This document shows positions 57,396 through 64,000 of a DNA stretch of 64,000 bases, piece by piece. The DNA comes from Alopecurus myosuroides. Its lineage: Eukaryota; Streptophyta; Magnoliopsida; Poales; Poaceae. Position 1 is the first letter of the stretch; each line of letters opens with the position of its first letter. The notes under the pieces are model-generated. The model saw only the letters and a program-made list of their open reading frames with translations, made no database searches and was not told the DNA's origin. Made by a program: the position numbers and the translations under genes. The stretch covers positions 62,001 to 126,000 of the forward strand of contig JAPCYS010002934.1 in the NCBI GenBank assembly GCA_028641055.1. The letters are read 5' to 3'.

Positions 57396-58826
57396 TTAAA
57401 AGATGCTCGCATAAGAATAAGAGTTGAAGCACAATAAGAAAGCATCAAGAAGCAAATATAAAACACATTTAAGTCTAACCCACTTCCTATGAAAAAGAAT
57501 CTTGTAGAAAAACAAGTCAACGAAGCACAAAGTGACTATCATAGGAAGACAAAATAATTGCAACCTCAAAAATTTCAACATAAAGAGGGGAAACTTAATA
57601 GTGTTGAGATGCATAAAACCATGTTTCCCTCTCTGATAATAACTTTTAGTAGCATCATGAATAAAATTAACAATATAGCTATCACATAAAACATTCTTAC
57701 CACGAGCCACATGCATAAAAGAATTAATACTCTCCACATAAGCATAGTCATTCTTATTAATAGCAGTGGGAGCAAATTCAACAAAATATCTATCATTATC
57801 ATTCTCATCACCATAATCATCAAACATAGGAGGATTATTGTAATCATTATTAATTTTCTCCTCAATAGTAGGTGGACTGAAAATATCATATTTATCAATA
57901 CAATCATCATAAAGAACTCCAACATGATAGACAAGTTGTATATCAGGGAGATGGTTTTGAGTAATCCCTCCATAACTATGAAAAGTTTCATAAGGATAAT
58001 TGTAATCATAGTCAATGTTATAGCATCTTTTATAATAGTTATCAAAGACTGGATGCATAGTATCGTCATAAGCAATATCATCATTTTTACTAGAAAGAGA
58101 TGTATCAAGCATATAATCATCAGTAGCAAAAGGATTTTCAAACACATCATCCACAAGCTCAGAGATTTCTTTATCATCATTGGAAGGAATATGGATGGTA
58201 CTAATAGTACAGAAATTATCATCATTTTCAGAATTTGTACCAAAGAGATTTTCAATATCAAAAGTAGTGTGTTTCTCCCAATCATGATCACTTTCATAAA
58301 TAACAGGCATAGGAAGATCATCGAGTTCAGACTCATCAAAAACTATAATGGGAGCAACATGCTTAGGGGGAAATATCGTTACCTCTCTCCTTTTACTCCT
58401 CTTCTTCTTCTTACTCTCTATAGGAGGGAGAGGCTTGAAAGGAAGCTTCTCCACATACCCTGGTTTATTGTCAGAAACAATAGAAAGAACTTCGGAGGAT
58501 TCCTCCTCTTCATTAATAAGATGAAAACACATATTATCCCTGTCATATTTAGGTAAATTCTCCTCTTTTATAATATTTTGTATGTAAGTATTTGTGTGAC
58601 AATTATTAACACAATAAAGATGACAACCATGCAGGACACTATTCATATCAAGAGCACTCATATCTAAAAAATAAGTTTTTCTTAATAACTCTTCACACCC
58701 CAAAAATAATGTAAGTTCATCATGCTCATTAGGGGTGATCATGTCATCACCATACAAACTTGCAGTACTCATAGGATTCGAAAGGCTACTATCATGGCTT
58801 GAGCATTGAAAATTAAAATGACCCAC
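57396..58826 (-). CDS. Extra ORF, 476 codons, unknown function, C-terminal membrane segments
   Basis: The longest intact frame of the element, minus strand, between gag and the non-coding region. The start region (GHFNFQCSS) continues from a CX3HX4C zinc-knuckle-like end. Residues about 30-110 contain ELTLFLGCEELLRKTYF and DMNSVLHGCHLYCVNNCH. A basic stretch (KKKKRSKRR, about 140-150) and a long acidic region with YDIFSPPTIEEK follow. The C-terminal 130 residues (SFMHVARGKNVLCD, KHGFMHLNTIKFPLFMLKFL) end in two hydrophobic segments. The same C-terminal region occurs in the 265-codon ORF at 20560. It could be env-like or a gag accessory; I cannot decide. Confidence 0.65.
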   Translation of the reverse strand: MGHFNFQCSSHDSSLSNPMSTASLYGDDMITPNEHDELTLFLGCEELLRKTYFLDMSALDMNSVLHGCHLYCVNNCHTNTYIQNIIKEENLPKYDRDNMCFHLINEEEESSEVLSIVSDNKPGYVEKLPFKPLPPIESKKKKRSKRREVTIFPPKHVAPIIVFDESELDDLPMPVIYESDHDWEKHTTFDIENLFGTNSENDDNFCTISTIHIPSNDDKEISELVDDVFENPFATDDYMLDTSLSSKNDDIAYDDTMHPVFDNYYKRCYNIDYDYNYPYETFHSYGGITQNHLPDIQLVYHVGVLYDDCIDKYDIFSPPTIEEKINNDYNNPPMFDDYGDENDNDRYFVEFAPTAINKNDYAYVESINSFMHVARGKNVLCDSYIVNFIHDATKSYYQRGKHGFMHLNTIKFPLFMLKFLRLQLFCLPMIVTLCFVDLFFYKILFHRKWVRLKCVLYLLLDAFLLCFNSYSYASIF

Positions 58827-58838
58827 TTTACAGCAAAG

Positions 58839-59159
58839 TTAAAAAATAAAAGGATAGAGGGCACAAACTTTTTCACCAAGATCATTTAGAGCCCTATCCC
58901 ACTTTCTAGTTTTTTCATTCCTATGATGGATGCAGTATTCTTCTATAGTTTGATTCTTTTCACAAGGTCTAAGTGCTCCACAAAAATTAACATGCTTATA
59001 AGAAATAGTACTTTCAAAAGTTTGAGCATGTCCATTGCAAGCATTAATAACAGTTTCATTTTTCATGCAAGTGTCTTTAAACGGTTCATGATGTATGTCC
59101 CCATTTGATTTAGGAACATTAATATAAGAAGCAAAGTATATATACCAACCAATAATCAT
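58839..59159 (-). pseudogene. Gag/extra-ORF linker fragment
   Basis: 106 open codons (HHEPFKDTCMKNETVINACN, YKHVNFCGALRPCEKNQTIEEY, KWDRALNDLGEKVCALYPF) between gag and the 476-codon ORF. One stop follows at 58839, and then sequence encoding a CX3HX4C knuckle-like segment leads into the next ORF. Probably part of one original gag-plus-accessory frame. Confidence 0.5.
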
Positions 59160-59237
59160 TTGAGGATCAAGACCATATTTAGAACTAAGCTCTTGAAAAT
59201 CAGCAGTTTTAGCGAAAGACTTAATGCAATCATACTC

Positions 59238-60055
59238 CTAGTTTATACCTGATTCTTTACCTTTGTCGTTATTCCAACCTTCATTATTGGTTTCAATTGT
59301 TTCAAGAAGATCCCATTTAGCTTCAACCTTCTTACTTGAGAAAGAACCCTCTGAACATGCATCTAGATAATCCCTGTAATGTCCTGAAAGCCTTGCATAA
59401 AAATTAGTAACAATTATTTCCTTAGGAAGATCATGGTTAGGAAATTTAAGTATTAATGTTTTCCGTCTTCCCCAAGCTTGAGCAATGCTTTCTCCATCAT
59501 GAGGCCAAAAATTATAAATGTAATTCCTATCTAAATACAGTTGATGAGAGGAACAAAAATTAGAGAGATTCAAGCTCCTTCCACTCCAAATGATGAGGAT
59601 CATCTAGCAGCTCATACCACTCCCTTGCTTTGTCCTTAAGAGACAAAGAGAATAACCTCCTCTTAACTTGGTCCATTGAAATACCTGCACACTTGAACAA
59701 CCCGCATAATTCATGTATAAAGAGTAAATGATCACGAGGATGGACACTTCCATTTCCAAGATAACGGTTATCCATGACAAGTTCAACAATTTTCTTGGGT
59801 ATTTTAAAAGGAATGCTTTCAGTAGGAGGATTTAAAATATCACAAGCATCATTAGATTTATCACATATGGGAGATAGAGTATCATCGGAGCAAATTTTCT
59901 CCTCTAAAGCTGGGGAAATGAAAAATTTATAGACTAGCTTCCCCAAGCTTAGACTTTTCCATAGTACTAGAAATAATGTTATCCAAATAATTAATTCTAA
60001 TAACATTTCTACTAGAATGCAAATAAAGCTCTCTCATATTTTTGTTGTTTTCCAT
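59238..60055 (-). pseudogene. Gag of the complete Athila-like element, frameshifted
   Basis: ATG 60055 opens MENNKNMRELYLHSSRNV but hits a stop near 59935. 59560-60006 in another frame has KIPKKIVELVMDNRYLGNG, HPRDHLLFIHELCGLFKCAG and MDQVKRRLFSLSLKDKAREW. 59238-59603 gives YNFWPHDGESIAQAWGR, NHDLPKEIIVTNFYARLSGH and AKWDLLETIETN. Together they cover the Athila gag core in order, with at least two frame changes. Confidence 0.78.
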
Positions 60056-60204
60056 TAAGACTAACTAGTAGAAATAAAAACAAGCAATAAGTAAAAAATA
60101 AGACTAACAAGTGAAAACAAGAAACAAAAAGATATAATTGCAGAATCTAAAGGAAATAACTTCGAGCACTCACACCCGAGGATGTGAGAGCCTGTTACCT
60201 TACC

Positions 60205-60222
60205 TCCCCGGCAACGGCGCCA
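60205..60222 (-). other. Primer-binding site, tRNA-Asp type
   Basis: Minus strand TGGCGCCGTTGCCGGGGA, ten bases from the LTR edge at 60233. It is the cleanest copy of this site in the window. Confidence 0.88.
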
Positions 60223-60232
60223 GAAAAGAGCT

Positions 60233-61628
60233 TGATGTCTACGCACGCTTCTATTCTTGTAGACAATGTTGGGCCTCCAAGTGCAGAGGTTTGTGGAACA
60301 GCATCAAGTTTCCCTTAAGTGGATCACCCAAGGTTTATCGAACTCAGGGAGGTAGAGGTCAAAGATATCCCTCTCAAGCAACCCTGCAATTAAGATACAA
60401 GAAGTCTCTTGTGTCCCCAACACACAGAATATACTTGTCAGGTATATTGGTGCACTAGTTCGGCGAAGAGATAGTGAAATGCGAGTAATATGGATGGTTA
60501 TAAGTAATAATAGCAATCTGAAATAAATATGGCAGCAAGCAAACATCTAGCAGAATAGGCGGAAAATGGTGTTTCAATGCTTGGAAACAAGGCCTAGGGA
60601 TCCTATTTTCACTAGTGGACACTCTCAACAATGTTCACATAATTGAATGCATAAGCACTATGCTACTCTGAACCACTCTCCGGTCGAATAATCAAACACC
60701 ACTTCATTGCGTAGGGATGTAACAACACTCCTCAAGTTTGTATTCCCATGTCTAGTTAACCCCACGATGTCACTATGAGCGCCCTAGAAGGTACTAAGCA
60801 AACTCCACAATCCAACACAAGATATAAATATCATGCTAAACCACACGGTGCACACACTGTGACCTTTACACCGTGATCAAAGTGTTTATGGAGATATCAT
60901 AACAAAACCACTTGAGTAGCATAATACATGAGGAGAAACATCTACTAATTCAACTAGATACAAAGCTCATGATCACGTAAAGATCACACCATGGGGGAGA
61001 GAGATGAACCACATAGCTACCGGTAGAGCCCTCAGCCTCGGGGGAGAACTACTCCCTCCTCATCATAGGGGACAGCAACGGCGATGGAGATGGCGGTGGA
61101 GTCGATGGAGATGGTTCCGGGGGCACTTCCCCATCCCGGCAGGGTGCCACAACAGAGATCTGTCCCCCGAAACTTGTCGGCGGCGACGGCGGAGCTACGA
61201 ATGTATTTTGTGGAAAAGGTCGATTCTTCTCGGGTTTATGCATCAGGGAGTATATATAGGCGAAAGGGCGATGCCGGGGGTGGCCAGGGGGCCAACACCA
61301 CTAGGTGGCGCGGCCAGGGGGTGGTGGCGCCACCCTATGGTGTGGCCACCCTGTGCCCCCCCCCCCCCGGGGCTTTTCGGGACTTCTGGATGCTTCCGGG
61401 ACTTCTAAGAGTTCTGGCTTTCGAATCGTCCAATTCCAAGAATATTTCCAGAACAACTTTTCTGAAACAAAAAACTACAGAAAACAGGAACTGGCTCTGT
61501 GGCATCTTGTCAATAGGTTAGTCCCGGGAAATCGATAAAAATGACATAAAGTGTAAGGAAAACATGTGGGAAACAACATGAAAACATCATGGAACATCAG
61601 AAATTAAGGATACGTTTATGACGTATCA
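60233..61628 (-). repeat. 5' LTR of the complete Athila-like element
   Basis: 1396 bp, plus-strand ends TGATGTCTACG...ACGTATCA, partner of 53297-54666. It contains a 13-C run near 61352-61370 and a TATATATA box near 61250. Confidence 0.92.
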
Positions 61629-63257
61629 CACTGCAAACACAAGAATCTACCCAGGTTCATGGCCCTCGTGTGGAGGTAACACCCGTACTCCTGCATGTAG
61701 GTTAATATCTGTGGGTAACCGAGTACAAGGTGGTTCCTCAAGCTCACAGAGCTAGAGGAAGAAGAAGCTCTCTCTTCTCTCTCAGTGAAATGTCTAGCCT
61801 CGCCGCAACGTCTAGGATCGTCCCTCGCGCAGGAGGGGTGTGGCCACCTTATATACTAGTGGCCACCAACCGGACGTACAGGTTTAGGAGAAATACACTG
61901 TGCCGTAGCGCACGCTCTTTGTCATACGCCAAAAGTCGTCTCCGTCGTGGCCGTTGCCCTGTCATGTCCCCCTTGTCAGAGACAGGACGTGGCCTCGCAC
62001 ATGCCCTGCACTTCTCCGGTGTACGTGTATACATCATCACGCCTAGTAGAACCGCACGCGCATACTCTCCCTTAGTCTTCGGGATTCCAACTGCTCTATT
62101 GACCTCCCTCCGAGATGAATAGCTCTTTGTCTACCTGGTTTCTCCTAGTGCATCTTGGACAACCCGGGGGACACTCGTTTCTTCCATATCGCTCCTTGCT
62201 CTTCTTACCGAGATAGATCCATTTCGGTACCATCCAACTCGGTACCATATGGATCTCGGATTACTCCATCTCGGTATCCACTCATTGGATACCATTTTAT
62301 ACCAATCCTTACCCCTACTCGGGGGTAGCCCCCCGATATTAGTCCCCGAAGCTGGTATGGTCCAGCGAACTCGGACACTGGGCCGTGCCAGCTTAAACCA
62401 ATGAACCTCAGAATACCCGACCGAGATGCATTCATCTCGGCCAAGTTCCATATCGAAATCGGATTCAATCTGCAACCACTGCTTATGGATTTTCCTCCAA
62501 GATCCGAAATGCTTGTGCTGCATTTGATCTTTACCGAGATCCCAACACTTAGGAATTTTTCCACAAATTCACAGTGCGAGGCACAGTCGCCTCGTTTTCT
62601 TCGCACTGTGGGCGCACCACGTGGAGCACAACCGCTGCTCACGACTCCTCGATTTTCGCGCGGAGCTGCGCACGCACCAAGCCCATGTCGCGCGCTGTTA
62701 CACGGCCCCACCAGCCGTCAGGTCTGTTACAGTGCACTTGAGTACACGCTGCAGGGAACGTGGGATTAACTGCGCCGGTTACACGCGGTAAATCCGCTTC
62801 GTGTGTTTCTCCGGGCGAGATAAACGGCACGCCCGCACGTTTCTGGCCACGATTGATCCGGGACAGTTATTGCGCTCCGAGTGTATAAATACCCGCGCCT
62901 GCCCCTACGCCTCGTCTCCTTCGCCATTTTCCCCGTTCCCCTTTCTTCGCCTTGCTCGCGTGCGCAGAGCACCACTGCTCCACCGCCTCGCGCCCGAGGA
63001 CACCGCCGTGCCTCCAAGCGGCGCAACTCGCCAAAACGCCACCGCGATCAAACTCCTCGCTGCGCACCTCAGATCCGCACGTCACCGAGCCCCTGCAACT
63101 TATTCCTCGCCCCGCACTTCACCAAGCCTTCCGCCGCGGCCACAGCTCCACGGCGTTCTTCTTTCGCGCCGCCGCCGCGCTCCTCCGTTCTCTGCTTCCC
63201 GAACACCCTCTCCTGCCGGCAAGCATCTCGGAGGCGCCGAGATCCTCGAGCAACAAG
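61629..63257. other. Leader/LTR-like region upstream of the second antisense ORF
   Basis: No protein-coding gene is supported. The first part (GAATCTACCCAGGTTC, then a GGAGGTAACACC phrase) resembles LTR sequence of Tat-type grass elements; before the Athila-like insertion it was contiguous with 53292. Repeated CTCGGTACC/ACCGAGAT phrases occur at 62205-62300 and 62420-62540. A TATA box is at 62883. I cannot fix the LTR borders. Confidence 0.45.
62883..62890 (+). promoter_or_regulatory. TATA box upstream of the second antisense ORF
   Basis: TATAAATA followed by a pyrimidine-rich leader, 375 bp before ATG 63258. It suits a promoter for the plus-strand ORF. Confidence 0.55.
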
Positions 63258-64000
63258 ATGGATCTCGACCCTGTTGAAGAAATTGAGATCGAGGGACCCG
63301 CGTCCACGCGTGGAGCGTGTGTCGGATCCGAGGTTGATGAAGACGACATCCAATGGCTGATGGACACGCGCCACATCCCGGCAGGCGTGATCTGTCGAGT
63401 TCCCGGCACCGAGATTGAGCCCGGGCCCGGCGAAGGCGAATACGTGGTCTTCCTCGATCACTTCATGCGCGTATTCGGCCTCCCTCTCTCTGATTTCATG
63501 CACAAATTTCTTCTCCATTTCGGCCTTCATCCTCACCACCTTCCTGCAAACGCGATCACGATTCTTTCTTCCTTTGTCGCCTTCTCGGAGGCCTATCTCG
63601 GCCTCCTTCCCACTGTAGACGTTTGGAGCAAATATTTTCATTTTCGCAAATAAGTCCTTCCCAACACAGCCAATCTGAATGCTCCAAAAATCATGACTCA
63701 GTGCAGAACGGCGATGGTTGTCCCATGCGCATCCAAGTTCCCCCGGGTCCACGGTTAGGAATCCTGCCGAAAGTGACAGCGGGGATTCTTCTACGTGAAG
63801 AATCCCCCCCCCCCCCAAGATGGATCTCATCGCTCTTCCCGCTTTCCACATTGACCCTCCCCCCTCCCCACCGAGATGGTGAACCGGGGTTACAATCCGA
63901 AGAAGACCGTCCACAGCCGGCTTCAACAACTTGTCCGATCTAGACTGCGAGGTGACGACCTACTCGCCACCTGGGTAAGCCGCCGGGTTATGCCATTCCA
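63258..64000 (+). pseudogene. Second Tat-type antisense ORF, start region, with stops; runs off the window
   Basis: ATG 63258 opens MDLDPVEEIEIEGPAS, then WLMDTRHIPAGVICRVPGTE, EYVVFLDHFMRVFGLPLSDF, FLLHFGLHPHHLPANAI and FVAFSEAYLGL. These correspond to the VICFVEHVTRG...FFRDILSHYGL...FIVLSESYL blocks of the ORF at 6760, so it is the same family but well diverged. An in-frame TAA at 63651 and TAG near 63755 interrupt it, and a poly-C run near 63806-63819 shifts the frame. Readable sequence continues (LRGDDLLATWVSRRVMPF) to the end. Confidence 0.75.

Larger units (their letters stand above)
53297..61628 (-). mobile_element. Complete non-autonomous Athila-like LTR retrotransposon
   Basis: 8332 bp. 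LTRs 53297-54666 and 60233-61628, target duplication CACTG (53292-53296 and 61629-61633), primer site 60205-60222 and purine tract 54667-54681, all on the minus strand. It encodes degenerate gag, an intact 476-codon extra ORF and 2.7 kb of non-coding sequence. There is no protease, RT or integrase, so it depends on a related autonomous element. Confidence 0.93.

Noticed and set aside
57575..58556. Ile/Leu/Met-rich frames on both strands that look like membrane proteins
   Set aside because: Alternative-frame shadows of the AT-rich 476-codon ORF.

Overview
The window is plant nuclear DNA, most likely from a large-genome pooid grass (wheat/barley/rye/oat group). It is almost entirely transposable elements. 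The evidence is LTRs of 1.3-2 kb starting TGATACGTC or TGATGC, tRNA-Asp-type primer sites, Athila-like and Tat-like Gypsy proteins, a SIRE/Maximus-like Copia gag and a long CACTA element, all typical of that group. I see no intact single-copy host gene and no rRNA, tRNA or CRISPR. The species call is inference.

Layout, left to right. (1) 1-15097: a tandem array of Tat-lineage Gypsy DNA, sense strand minus, in which two internal regions share the LTR at 6283-6759. The left unit keeps pol but has lost gag. The right unit keeps gag but has lost RT, RNase H and integrase. Each carries an antisense, intron-containing ORF on the plus strand. (2) 15098-19031 and 40753-42007: a gag-only Copia element (minus) whose LTR is split by (3). 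(3) 19032-40747: a plus-strand Athila-like LTR element (target duplication GTTCC) that was itself invaded by (4). (4) 23807-38619: a 14.8 kb CACTA transposon (target duplication TAT) carrying Tnp2-type and TNPA/Ulp1-type genes, a small coiled-coil membrane protein gene and two apparently captured host-gene fragments (AP2/ERF and a 3'-5' exonuclease). (5) 42008-47456: an Athila-like Gypsy element (minus) with gag-pro-RT-RH-INT, cut in the integrase by (2). (6) 47457-53042: an Athila-type element without visible coding capacity, cut by (5). (7) 53043 to about 53250: a scrap of Copia gag. (8) 53297-61628: a complete gag-only Athila-like element (minus; target duplication CACTG) with an intact 476-codon extra ORF. 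(9) 61629-64000: sequence joined to (7) before (8) inserted, with a second Tat-type antisense ORF that runs off the window.

The junctions give an insertion order: Copia scrap, then (6), (5), (2), then (1) and (3) into (2), then (4) into (3), with (8) inserted separately. The missing left halves of (2), (5), (6) and (7) should therefore lie to the left of this window. Nearly every coding region is broken by frameshifts or stops. The elements complement each other only in principle: gag-only and pol-only derivatives sit side by side. The most interesting material is the CACTA cargo with its hairpin arrays, the tandem Tat array with reciprocal deletions and antisense ORFs, and the conserved extra membrane ORF and repeated hairpin motifs of the Athila-like elements.
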